A stretch of DNA of 64,000 bases, taken from NCBI GenBank assembly GCA_019802505.1, contig JAFMOC010000092.1:347501-411500 (forward strand), in the 5' to 3' direction. The notes beneath the pieces were generated by a model. The model was not told where the DNA came from. It saw nothing but the letters and a program-made list of their open reading frames with translations, and did no database searches. Source of the DNA: Corydoras sp. C115 (taxonomy: Eukaryota; Chordata; Actinopteri; Siluriformes; Callichthyidae). Positions 20,475 through 33,575 of this stretch are shown piece after piece. Position 1 is the first letter of the stretch. Every line of letters starts with the position of its first letter. A program made the position numbers and the translations under genes.

Positions 20475-20769
20475 CAAGAAACCTGTTGATTTAAATATTG
20501 TGATAAAATTTCCTGTCGCTATAGAAACTGCAAACATGGCCACAACATGAAAAATCACCTTATTAAACGTATCATTTTACCTTTAGGTGATGGGCAATCA
20601 CGTGACCTGTAATTATTCTTATTACACCACGAAATCTATATCGCAAAGAATATAAAAAACTAAAGGCCAAGTTTTACAACCTAAATTAAAATGGTTGCTT
20701 TGCTGCCATCTCCTGGCTAACGCGAGACATTGCGGCCTTTTTTCAAGTACTTACATCCTTCATTAAGAA
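20475..20769. other. Intergenic sequence
   Basis: Unique AT-rich DNA between dhtkd1 and kcnc1 with no recognisable gene. Confidence 0.6.
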
Positions 20770-21287
20770 CACAGTACCAGGCAAAATTTGGAACACGCCC
20801 CCTTCTTGCTCCATTGTCTACACTGCTCCACTTATCATACAGATGGAGTTTGTAGTTTTACAATTACAGACTGTAGTCCATCTGTGTTCTTTGTTGTTGT
20901 TAGTGTTCTGTTGGTTCTCTGGTCTCTGTTGGTCAGGAGCATCACAGAACAGGTATCATTTGGGTGGTGGATTGTTTATTGTCAGTTCTGCAGTGACACT
21001 GATGTGCTGAGGGGCAGTGATGCTGGAGTTTCATTTAAACACCTCGGTGCCACTGGTGGGATAAGAAGGATGCACCAACCAAAAAATCCCTGCCCTGTGG
21101 TGGTTCCATTGATCATTAGAACAGAGTAAAGGGGACACACAGTATGTACTGTAGAACACAAACAGATGGACTACAGTCTGGAATTATAGAACTACAAAGT
21201 CCAGCTTTACAGGACGAGGAACTGAGAACATGGACAATAAGTTGATTAAAAATGAGGTGTGGGAACTTTTGGCTGATACTGTATTTT
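20770..21287. mobile_element. Tc1/mariner-like MITE (MITE-C)
   Basis: The ends are imperfect inverted repeats: ACAGTACCAGGCAAAATTTGG at the left and the complement of TACAGTATCAGCCAAAAGTT at the right. Both derive from the common fish terminus CAGTACCAGTCAAAAGTTTG. A second inner inverted pair reads GACTGTAGTCCATCTGT. It has no coding capacity. Confidence 0.75.
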
Positions 21288-21634
21288 CATTCATTCATTA
21301 TCTCCAGCTTTATCCTCTATTAGGGTCGGGGGGGGGGGGGTTCCCCATGCCCATCCAGGGGAGAACGTCTCGGGCGCTGGGCAGATACACCCAGGACAGG
21401 GCGCCAATCCATCGCTGGGCACACACTTACTCACACACACTCTATATGGGGCAATTTAGAGAACTCAATTAACTTGATCCATGTTTTTGGACTGTGGGAG
21501 GAAACCGGAGAACCCGGAGGAAACCCACGCGGACACGGGGAGAACATGGAAACTCCACCCAGATGGGGATTCGAACCGGGAATCCCTAGCGCTGAGAGGC
21601 GAACGTGCTAAACAACTAAGCCACCATGCCACCC
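21288..21634 (-). mobile_element. SINE-A copy
   Basis: Full length, with a G run at the usual site. It is inserted at the edge of MITE-C, with ATACTGTAT on both sides as the target-site duplication. Confidence 0.93.
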
Positions 21635-21709
21635 TATACTGTATGTTATTATTAAAAATATTTTCATCCGTTAATAATAATTATTAAATATTATTAAAGT
21701 GAAGTGGAG

Positions 21710-22053
21710 GGCGGCACGGTGGCTTAGTGGTTGGCACGTTCACCTCTCAGCGCTAGGGATTCCCGGTTCGAATCCCCATCTGGGTGGAGTTTCCATGTTC
21801 TCCCCTCCGGGTTCTCCGGTTTCCTCCCACAGTCCAAAAACATGGATCAAGTCAACTGAATTCTCCAAATTGCCCCATATAGAGTGTGTCTGTGTGAGTG
21901 AGTGTGTACCCAGCGATAGATTGGCGCCCTGTCCTGGGTGTATCTGCCCAGCGCCCGAGACGTTCTCCCCTGAATGGGCATGGGGAACCCCACCGCGACC
22001 CTAATAGAGGATAAAGCGGGAGATAATGAATGAATGAATGAATGAATGAATGA
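21710..22053 (+). mobile_element. SINE-A copy
   Basis: A small deletion removes CGTGTCCGCGTGGGTTTC from the central domain. Otherwise complete. Confidence 0.92.
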
Positions 22054-22810
22054 AAGCGAAATGGGAGAAATGAGGTCTTCTGAGTGCAGGGCTGAGATTC
22101 GGGAACATGAAGCCTAACGCTGCCAGAATGCTGGAACATGAGAACAGCTCCACAGCCGGTGCGGTCAGCGCCCGCGCGCGTGCGCGCATTTTGTTTTCTG
22201 TGAATGGAAGATGCTCCTCCATGTTCCTCCGCGTCCCTCCGCTCGGTCCGAACGACGGACTCGCTAGGATCACGTGGCCCGTGCCGCTCGACCCGACCTG
22301 CTGCTGCGGGAGGTGCTCGAGGCGCGTCGTTACCGGGGAGCGCGCGGCCAAATCGGTTTTCACGTCGCCGGCTCGGGGGTTTTGGGTGGGTGGGGGGGGG
22401 GGGGGGCGGCTCGAACCTGCTGACGGACCCCGGAGCTCAGCGGTGAGTTATGAAGGCGCGACGGCGGCGGCGGCATCAACACGCTCACCTCGCCTCCCGC
22501 GGAACCAGACGAGCGCTCAGTGACGCGGCGCGCCAAATAACAGCGTCCGCCTGAATGCGCACGCTTACCGACGGCTGCGCACGGAGACAGGCGCTCTGCC
22601 ATTGTCCTGTCCTGCGGGGAAGGCCGGCGGCCAGATTTTCAATTCAACAAATAAGACACGTGTTGGTTTCGTGGACGCTTTATTTCGCGGACTTGCATAA
22701 GTACTAGGGGGGCTTTCCGTGTAGCCCCCTCGCCATTCGAGAGACCTCGCCATCAGCAGCAGGTGAAGCCATGCCGGGGGTCGTTGGCAGATAATGCCCA
22801 GAGCGCCGCG
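22054..22810 (+). promoter_or_regulatory. kcnc1: kcnc1 CpG island, 5' UTR and promoter
   Basis: GC-rich sequence with dense CpG from about 22140 runs into the kcnc1 first exon. It contains a GTGGGGGGGGGGGGGGC tract near 22388-22406. No clear TATA box or single start site is visible. Confidence 0.55.
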
Positions 22811-23392
22811 ATGGGCCACCACAACGACGAGAAGGACCGCGTCGTGATCAACGTGGGCGGCATCAAGCACCAGACGTACCGCGGGACGCTGCGCACGCTG
22901 CCCGGGACGCGGCTCTCGTGGCTCGCCGAGCCGGACGCCGCCAACCACTTCGACTACGACGCGGCCGCCAATGAGTTCTTCTTCGACCGGCACCCGGGCG
23001 TCTTTGCGCACATCCTCAACTACTACCGCACAGGGAAGCTGCACTGCCCCGCGGACGTGTGCGGCCCCCTGTACGAGGAGGAGCTCGCCTTCTGGGGCAT
23101 CGACGAGACCGACGTGGAGCCCTGCTGCTGGATGACCTACCGGCAGCACCGCGAGGCCGAGGAGGCGCTGGTCAGTTTCGGCGGCGGCGCGTTGCTCGAT
23201 GCAGGTGCTCACGACGAGCCGGATGGAGAGCACGGAGCGCACGAGGCGCCCGCCGAAGGGGACGAGGGGGCAGAAATGACGCGCCGCCTGGCGCACGGGG
23301 ATTCACCTGAGACGCGCGCGGGGCGCTGGAACCGCTGGAAAAAGAAGATGTGGGCGCTCTTCGAGGACCCGTATTCCTCCAAATACGCGCGG
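22811..23392 (+). CDS. kcnc1: kcnc1 exon 1: T1 tetramerisation domain
   Basis: 194 codons. The start at 22811 has a good context (GCGATGG) and gives MGHHNDEKDRVVINVGG, matching Kv3.1; an in-frame ATG 16 codons upstream has no family match. The T1 core reads FFFDRHPGVFAHILNYYRTG then ELAFWGIDETDVEPCCWMTY, followed by an acidic linker and WALFEDPYSSKYAR before S1. Donor CGG/GTGAGT. Confidence 0.96.
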
Positions 23393-24813
23393 GTGAGTAC
23401 CGTCGGGGTCATCAGGTTAGAGGACCGATTCATCTCGTGTTTATCGATTAGAAGGAGTGAGAGTCGTCCTTCATCATCACAAAATCATTAGGGCTCCTTC
23501 TCAGACAGTTCAGCAGCTCTCGTTTCACTGGACTTTGGCAATGACCTTCAAGAAAAAGAAGAAGAAATCAATACCCCACCTCTGTGTTGATACTAAATTG
23601 CACTATATATGTTACTGTAAACCGCACAGGAAAGCATCTCCAGAATTATCATTTTGCAGAACCAAGAACCAAGAACCAAGAATAAATTGGTAAATTATTA
23701 TAGAATTTCAGATGGCACGGTGGCTTAGTGGTTGGCACGTTCCCCTCTCAGCTAAGGATTCCCAGTTTGAATCCCCATCTGGGTGGAGTTTCCATGTTCT
23801 CCCCGTGTCTGCGTGGGCTTCCTCCGGGTTCTCCGGTTTCCTCCCACAGTCCAAAAACATGGATCAAGTCAATTGAGTTCTCCAAATTGCCCCATATAGA
23901 GTGTGTCTGTGTGAGCGAGTGTGTGCCCAGCGATGGATTGGCGCCCTATCCTGGGTGTATCTGCCCAGCGCCCGAAACGTTCTCCCCTAGATGGGCATGG
24001 GGAACCCCACCGCGACCCTAATAGAGGATAAAGCGGGAGATAATGAATGAATGAATGAATGAATGAATTATAGAATTTCAGACGGCATGGTGGCTTAGTG
24101 GTTAGCATGTTCTCCTCTCAGCGCTAGGGATTCCCGGTTTGAATCCCAATCTGGGTGGAGTTTCCATGTTCTCCCCGTGTCCGCGTGGGTTTCCTCCGGG
24201 TTCTCCGGTTTCCTCCCACAGTCCAAAAACATGGATCAAGTCAATTGAGTTCTCCAAATTGCCCCATATAGAGTGTGTTTGTGTGTGTGTGTGTGTGAGT
24301 GTGTGCCCAGCGATAGATTGGCGCCCTGTCCTAGGTGTATCTGCCCAGCGCCCGAAACGTTCTCCCCTTGATGGGCATGGGGAACCCAATAAAACGGCCA
24401 ATTTACTTTGAATCCATGTTTTTGGGTTCTGTGTTGCATCTATTCATCCGTTATCTTAAACACTTAATCCTCTACTAGGATCGCAGGAGGTGTTCCCCAT
24501 GTTCATCCAGGGGAGAAGGTTTTGGATGCTGGGTAGGTACACCCAGGACAGGATGCCGATCTATCTAGGGGCATATTGATAGATCTTTCCAACATCTATT
24601 AAACACCTATAGGGGCAGTTTAGAGCAGCTGATTCACCTTGTATCCATGTTTTTGGACTAGGAAACCAGAGAACCTGGAGGAAACCCATGCAGACACAGG
24701 GAGAACATGGATACTCCATCCAGATTTGAACCTGGATTCGCAGTGCTGAGAGGCGAACATGCTCTAACCATTACAGTGTGTGAGTGAGTGTGACCAGTGA
24801 AGGATTGGCACCC

Positions 24814-24859
<46 letters not shown>

Positions 24860-24991
24860 CAGCGATGGATTGGCGCCCTGTCCTTGGTCTATCTGCCCAG
24901 CGCCCGAGATGTTCTCCCCTGGATGGGCATGGGGAACCCCACCGCGACCCTAATAGAGGATAAAGCGGGAGATAATGAATGAATGAATGAA

Positions 24992-25062
<71 letters not shown>

Positions 25063-28000
25063 CCAGAAAGAAAGATAACCTGCCTCTGATCAGTCAGTTT
25101 CTGGTGTTAAATGCTTCTTTACGAGCAGAGCATCATCATCATTATTATCTCAGAGTAAAGCTCCAGCGGCTTCAGAGTCAGCCCTCAGATCAGAGTTTTG
25201 TTCTGCCAAACTTAAAGGTTCCAGTTAAAAAGCTTCTCATTATCAGGTCTTCTAACGTTTTGTAAATCTGTGACAGTGAGCACACAGCATGCTTTCTTCC
25301 AAGCACAGCGTGCCACCGACTGCTGTGCATCCACATTGATGTGGTAAACGCCGCGACCTTCACCCGCGGAGCTACATGAAACGCTGAGCCTGTCATTAGT
25401 CCTGTAGGTTGGTGATATCCCAGCAGCGCTCTCCCCGCCAGCCCGGCCAACGCGGATGTAATCACAGTGCTTACACCCGCGCTGGCAGTCGGGGCTGAAA
25501 CAGGTCGGGTTTGCCCTGACCTGCCGCTCGGGCTCACACCGGGACGCGCGTGGCTGCCCTCCAGACTGGATGCTTTTGAAACGTGCGAGAGGAGGCGAGC
25601 GTGAGGGATGTGGACGAGGACGAGGCTGTCATGATAGAAAGATGGAAAGTGATGGAGAGGGAGGTGGGACGGCCTTACAGTGAAAGAGCATCAGCACGGT
25701 CCGCCCGCATCTGTGCCGGGATGATAGCGCTGCCGCTCGGGTGCTGAGGGGTTTCGGTTCATTCATTTGGCTGGGGGCGGGGTTCTCCTGCTCCACCGCC
25801 GGGGGTCAGACCGACCTGTGTGCTCATGACCGGCTGATGGAACCTCACAGAATGATGAACTGATTGATTGAATTGGTATGATAATGAAGTCATGGCAACA
25901 AAAGGTGCTTGTGGTATTTTACCCTCAACCTCATCCTCAGCCTCAAACAGTGTGAGGTCAAATATATGTGGACAGCATGGCTATTTATTGGCAACTTTTA
26001 TAGAAGACCCTTGTTCTGTTTGTATCCCACTGAACCTCAGTCCTCACAAGGAATCACAGGGCACCAATGCACCAATGCCCAGACACACACACTATATTGG
26101 GGCAAATTGGATAGGGACAATTTAGAGTAGCCAATTCACCTCCATGATTTTGGACTATGGGAGGAAACCAGAGAACCTGAGTAATACGGTCAGTCATGGG
26201 GAGAACATGGAAAGTCCACCCAGATGGGGATTGGAACCTGGAGCCTCAGCACTGAGAAGCGTATGAGTTCTTCGCTGCTGTAATCTATTCATGTGGCATT
26301 TTTTTATTATTTATTATTTATTATAGTGAGACAGTTTTAGAACTCTCACCTCAAGCTGTGCTCCATGAGACAAACTAAGAGCCGAAGTATGAAAAATGGA
26401 TGCCGTTAAGACGCACTGGATGCGAACCGGCCACAGCTGTCCCGCATCTCACATTCAGGTGGTTCTGTTATTTAAAGACCATTTTTAACACTCTGCACCA
26501 GGAGGCTAGAACTTGTCCGTGTTCCCGTTTCATTCTCTTTTTCTCAGCCCAGAGAACCCGGCAACGCTTTTTCTGCACAAACTTCATTGTTTGGGGTTAT
26601 TTTTAGTCCCTTTCCATCAAACTGTAGATCTTAATCACATTACCACTTGACAACTCAATAACAGAAGTATGTCTTTATCTGTAACTAAAGTGTGAAAGCC
26701 TGAGAGGGCTGTGTCCACCGCGTAAAGCCTGCGCTCCACCAACCAGACAACAACAACAACCGCTAGCTTAACAGCGCAAGTGCCAATAATTGCATTATCA
26801 CCTCATGCATCTGTAACAAATCAACACTGCATAGTATTACCATGTGTAAGATACAAAATTCCCCCCCCCCACTCATTGTAAGGAGGGGTTTCAGTTCTGC
26901 TGACAGTAAACATTTTGGCATCTACGCAAGTCTGCGATAACTAAGCTCGAGTGTACAAACAAGATGCTTAGGAACTGCCATTTTTTTGTGTAGTTCTATA
27001 ATGACATCTGTTTCCAGCTGCCAGCTCTCTCCAGGTCAAGGACGTGGTAGCTCAGTGGGTAGGGCATTGGGCTATCAATCTGAAGATTGGGGGTTCAAAT
27101 CCCAGGTCCTCTGAAGTTACCAGTGTGGGTCCTTGAGTAAGACCCTTAACCCTCATTGCTCCAGAGATGTTGTGATTAACCCTGTGCTCACCTTGTACGT
27201 CGCTTTGGATAAAAGTGTCCAATAAATGACCAAATGTAATGTAATGTATTGTTGTTTAGAGCGTTTGGCTATCAATCTGAAGGTTGGGGGTTCAAATCCC
27301 AGGTCCGCTGAAGTTACCAATGTGGGTCCTTGAGCAAGACCCTTAACACTCATTGCTCCAGAGATGTGATGAACCCTGTGTTCACCTTGTAAGTCGCTAA
27401 ATGACCAAATGTAATGGAATGTAAGGACAGAGTGAATTTAGGTGGTGGATGATTCTTAGCAGAGCGGCATAGTGGTGTAGTGGTTAGCACATTGGACCCT
27501 CAAGGGTTCGAATTCTGATCTGGGTGGAGTTTCCATGTTCTCCCCGTGTCCATATGGGTTTCTTCCAGGTTCTCCGGGTTTTTCCCCACAGTTGAAAAAC
27601 ATGGATTCAAGGCTGCTCTAAATTGCCCCTATATAATGTGTGTGTGCGTGTGTGTGTGAGTAGTAGATTGGTGGATGTATCTGCCCAGCACCTGAAACCT
27701 TTCCCCACTGGATGGGCATGGGGGAACCCCCGCGGAGGATGAGATAAAATGAGATGAGATGACTTTCATCACTATAGAGAGAGCAAACTGGTGGTGTGTT
27801 GGTGTGTGTTGTTGGTATGAGTGTACTGGAGTTTGTACATACATCAGTAACAATGCTGATCCAGGTACTTACATTGTGTTGGATTTCGTTTAGACGATGA
27901 AACTGATGACAGAAGAAAGTAAAAACGCAGCTCTGTCACAACGAAGAAACCGGAGAGCTGAGCAGCACCTCAGACTCTTGTTGAAATCCAATATGTGGAG

Positions 28001-28488
28001 GAGACACGTGTTTTTTCATGTTCTGATGTATACCAGGCTCGAGTTCTCACACCTCCACTGAAACTGCGAGTCCAGCATGAAAGCCTGTGGTCTATGGTCA
28101 TCTCAGAATCCCTGGAAACACACACAGGTGTTGTATTCAGTTTTGTCCAGCAGACCCAAGTGTGTTACGTCAACAAAATTTTGATTAGAATACACAAAAC
28201 CATCGCATCATATCGGACCTACAACACCCAAACCCAGTCTGAATAGCAACCAGTGCTGAAACTATAAGGTTTAGAATCGATTCAAATGAGCGAGGATTCT
28301 GAGGAACGGGATGTCAGGGTGGTCACATACTTTTGATCCCTACATACACTGCAGTAGGGCATATGATTCTGGATTAAGAGGTCACGTCTGGGGTTCAGTT
28401 GGTATAATGTATGTTAAGAGGACAGGCGTGTCCAGACTCGTTCTCCCAGTAATTACAGACCCACGTGTCACTCATTAAGCTGCCTATT

Positions 28489-28531
<43 letters not shown>

Positions 28532-31500
28532 TGTGTTTTTCGGTGGTACTCTGGTTTCGCCCCAGATTCCAAAGACATGCTGATAGTTACATTAGAGAAG
28601 GAAATTGCCCCATGAGATATAATTTCTAACGGGAAAATAGCCGGTGATGCTGTCTTGACATTCATTCATTCATCATCTTCCGCTTTATCCTCTATTAGGG
28701 TCGCGGGGGGGGGGGGGGGGTTCCCCATGCCCATCCAGGGGAGAACGCCTCGGGCGCTGGGCAGATACACCCAGGACAGGGCGCCAATCTATCGCTAGGC
28801 ACACACTCACTCACACAGACACACACACTCTATATGGGGCAATTTGGAGTCCTCATTTGACTTGATCCATGTTTTTGGACTGTGGGAGGAAACCAGAGAA
28901 TCCGGAGGAAACCCACGCAGACACGGGGAGAACATGGAAACTCCACCCAGATTGGGATTCGATCGGGAATCCCTAGCGCTGAGAGGCGAACGTGCTGACC
29001 ACTAAGCCACCGTGCCGCCCTGTTTTGACATTAAACTTCTAAATAAACGTAAAACTCGTCTTGGAATCATTAATACACGAACCCAAACATTCTAAAGCTC
29101 CTGAATCCTGAATCTGCCCCCGTCTGTACTCACTGCTGCGAGAGATATCAGGTGCTTGAATGATCAAATATTGCATGTCTCGCATGGTGATGAATTCGAT
29201 TGTGTGAGAGCAGATTAGATAAGGGCAAATGACTAAGTGCTTCTGAGATGATACATTAAGATGTAACTGAGATCAACGCCAGTCTATATATATTGTAATA
29301 AACACACAACCAGGAGCAGTGCTTCAAATCCACCAGTTCTTTATGTGGTCAGACTGACGACCCAAAGATGTGGCCAAAATATGAGGACATTCCGTGTTCC
29401 CAGCGCTTGGACAGGGCCACTTTGTTCCGGGGTCATTTTAATGGTACAGTGTATGAATAAAGCCATGTTGGTTAATCTAAGACTCTCTCTAAGGGGTGGC
29501 TTAGTGGTTAGCACGTTCTCCTCTCAGCACTAGGGATTCCCGGTTCGAATCCCCATCTGGGTGGAGTTTCCATGTTCTCCCCGTGTCTGCGTGGGTTTCC
29601 TCCGGGTTCTCCGGTTTCCTCCCACAGTCCAAAAACATGGATCGAGTCAATTGAGTTCTCAAAATTGCCCCATATAGAGTGTATCTGTGTGAGTGAGTGT
29701 GTGCCCAGCGATGGATTGGCGCCCTGTCCTGGGTCTATCTGCCCAGCGCCCGAAATGATTTCCCCTGGATGGGCATGGAGAACCCCACCGCGACCCTAAT
29801 AGAGGATAAAGCGGGAGATAATGAATGAATGAATGAATGGTTAATCTAAGGGAGGCATGCGGGTGTAGTGGTTAGCACATGGGGGGGATTGAGGTTTGAG
29901 TTTCCTGAGAGGAGTTTCCATGTTCTCGTGTCCGCGTCAGTTTTCTCCCACAGTACAAACACATGGATTCAAGGTGAACTGGCTGCTCTATATTGCCCTT
30001 ATATATACAGTGTGTGGGCGGCACGGTGGCTTAGTGGTTAGCACGTTCGCCTATTAGCGCTAGGGATTCCCGGGATCCCCATCTGGGTGGAGTTTCCATG
30101 TTCTCCCCGTGTCCGCGTGGGTTTCCTCCGGGTTCTCCGGTTTCCTCCCACAGTCCAAAAATATGGATCAAGTCAATCCATTCATTCATTCATTAACTCC
30201 CGCTTTATCCTCTAGTAGGGTCGCGGGGGGCGGTTCCCCATGCCCATCCAGGGGAGAACGTTTCGGGTGCTGGGCAGATAGACCCAGGACAGGGCGCCAA
30301 TCCATCGCTGGACACACACTCACTCACACACACATTCTACATGGGGCAATTTTGAGAATTCAATTGACTTGATCCATGTTTTTGGACTGTGGGAGGAAAC
30401 CGGAGAACCCGGAGGAAACCCACGCAGACACGGGGAGAACATGGAAACTTCACCCAGATGGGGATTCGAACCGGGAATCCCTAGTGCCGAGAGGAGAACA
30501 TGCTAACCACTAAGCCACCGTGCCACCCTGTCAATTGAGTTCTCCAAATTGCCCCATATAGTGTGTGTTTGTGTGAGTGCGTGTGTGCCCAGCGATGGGT
30601 GGGCGCCCTGTCCTGGGTGTATCTGCCCAGCGCCCGAGACGTTCTCCCCTGGATGGGCATGGGGAACCCCACCGCGACCCTAATAGAGGATAAAGTGGAA
30701 TATAATGGATGAATGAATATATAGTGTGTGTGTGTGTGTGTGTGTTTTATATCTTCTTCCACATCTATTCTGCAGCTCCTCTGCATTCCTTCCAGCTCAT
30801 TTATTTCAGTGAATTGCTTCTAGGCTTTCCAACGAATTCTATCCCTTTGCCCTTCTTCTTTAATGCATATGTCCTTGCTTCTCTCTGCCCATTGCTTCTG
30901 ATTCTGTGCTCCATTTCTCCTCCTTGTTTAAAATGTAATGCCCCTCTCACCCGCCTGCTCGGTTCTGTTGCCTCCTCTCGAGCGCCTCGAATCAGCCCGA
31001 GAGCTTTCGCAGGCTTGTGCGGACAGGACGCCGCCTTCCTCAATGATACATGACCCATTTGTGTATTTGTGCATGCTCCGGGTTCCACGGACTCAGCGCC
31101 CCGGCGTCCCCAAAAACACTCTGCAAAGCACATTCAAGGAATTTTGGTCTTTTTGATTAAACCCAAGGGCGACACGGTGCCTTAGTGGTTAGAATGTTCT
31201 CCTCTCAGCGCTAGGGATTCCCGGTTCGAATCCCCATCTGGGTGGAGTTTCCATGTTCTCCCCGTGTCCGCGTGGGTTTCCTCCGGGTTCTCCGGTTTCC
31301 TCCCACAGTCCAAAAACATGAATCAAGTCAATTGACTATTCTCCAAATTGCTCCATATAGAGTGTGTCTGTCTGAGTGAGTGTGTGCCCAGCGATGGATT
31401 GGCGCCCTGTCCTAGGTGTATCTTCCCAGCGCCCGAGACGTTCTCCCCTGGATGGGCATGGGGAACCCCACCGCTACCCTAATATAGGATAAAGCGTGAG

Positions 31501-33499
31501 ATAATGAATGAATGAATGATTAAACCCAATGGCGACATGGTGGCTTAGTGGTTAGCATGTTCTCCTCTCAGCCCTAGGGATTCCCGGTTCGAATCCCCAT
31601 CTGGGTGGAGTGTCCACGTTCTCCCCGTGTCTGCGTGGGTTTCCTCCGGGTTCTCCGGTTTCCTCCCACAGTCCAAAGACATGGATCAAGTCAATTGAAT
31701 TCTCAAAATTGACCCATATAGAGTGTGTCTGTGTGTGTGTGTGAGTATGTGCCCAGCGATGGATTGGCATACTGTCCTGGGTGTATCTGCCCAGCGCCCG
31801 AGATGTTCTCCCTTGGATGGGCATGGGGAACCCCACCGCTACCCTAATAGAGGATAAAGCGGGAGATAATGAATGAATGAAAGAATGAATGATTAAACCC
31901 AAAGTGACCCAAATATACGTGGGGAGATGGGCAAAAATGGGTGGGGGTAGCTGCGAGTCCAGAACTAGTTGCCTCCCCAGTGTTAGTTTAAAATAAAATG
32001 CTTTTTACACCAAAGCATCACTGATACTAAGTGGTTTCCATCCTATGGGGAGTATTTACATACTTCAGGTCATTAAAATCTAATTTGAAACTAAATGATG
32101 GATCGTGGACTCGCATTTACTTTGAAATCTCCTCCCTGCACCTCGGCTGTGCACCAGCGGGGGTAACCAGTCCATTATAAACCGTGTAAAAGGGGGTCAA
32201 AGCTCAATGGGGCTGATCATGCTGCAGGATGATTTAGCTACTGATCCTGCTGACCTTGCTGGAGGCAGCTCGCGGTCCAGATTGAGGAAGGATTACAGTT
32301 AAAATTAGTCCAGAGATGGCGGAGGGAAGTCGCACCGGCACCGCCGGCCCTTGGGTACAAGTATTGACCTTGAGCTTGAATAGCTGAGGTGACACACTGC
32401 TGCTGATGCTGCAGTATTGGGTGGCACCCGAAGAAACCGTAGCAATGATATCCTTTTGAACTCTTTTAAATTGTGCTAAAGCAGCCTTTCTGGGGTAATT
32501 AGTATCGCTGCGATGGGGACTTGGAGAGACAGCGTCTTTAAGTGCTCGGCGCCCACAGTCCAAAAACATGGGTTCCAGGTGAATTGGCTGCTTTAAATTG
32601 CCTCAATATCAGTGCTCCTCAAATAGTGGGGGGCGCAGTGCGGTGCATGGGGGGGGGGGGGGGGGGGGGGGCATAAACAAGAAATCACAGAGCAAGTGAG
32701 CAAGTTTCTGTTACAAAACTAAAAAACAAAGTAAATCAAATTATTCTTTGTTCTAAGTTGATCTATATTTCTTTCTTTTTAATTTTTTCTTTATTGTTAA
32801 TAAGGATACAATTGTAAACATTTTATAAAAAGAGGTGTTTTTTATATAACAAAGTTATAGACAAAGCATACTACAGTGGGCGTAATGTAAAAAATAAATT
32901 GATCCCCATTTTTTTTTTGATAAAATTTAGGGGGATAAATCATGTGGGGGGGGATGAGGTGAGGGGGGTGTGCGTTGTGTGTGGGGGGTGGGGGGGGGGG
33001 GGGCGCAAAATGTTTTCTTCTTCCTAGGGGGGGCTTAACAGAAAATAATTGAGAATCACTGCTCTATATAGAGTGTGAGTGTGGGCCCAACGATGGGTTG
33101 GCGCCTTGTCCTGGGAGTACCTGCCCAGCACCTGAAGTATCCCCCCCTGGATGGGGATGGGAAAAACCCCCGAACCCCCCCCCCCCATGACCCTAGTATA
33201 GGATAAAGTGCAATATAATGGATGGACAACACACAGACACACTCTACAGTATATGGGGCAATTTTGAGAATTCAATTGACTTGATCCATGTTTTTGGACT
33301 GTGGGAGGAAACCGGAGAACCCGGAGGAAACCCACGCGGACACGGGGAGAACATGGAAACTCCACCCAGATGGGGATTCGAACCGGGAATCCCTAGCGTT
33401 GACCACTAAGACCACCATGCCCACCATGCCCACAAATATCATTATTATATATTATATTTATAAGTGTATATTCTATATTATATGGATAGTTGTGTATAT

Positions 33500-33575
<76 letters not shown>

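Noticed and set aside
23521..23600. Lys-rich frame in kcnc1 intron 1 resembling the KKKKKHIP segment after Kv3 S6
   Set aside because: Only a run of lysines and a few residues match, there is no S6 or filter sequence beside it, and it lies between exons 1 and 2; judged coincidental.
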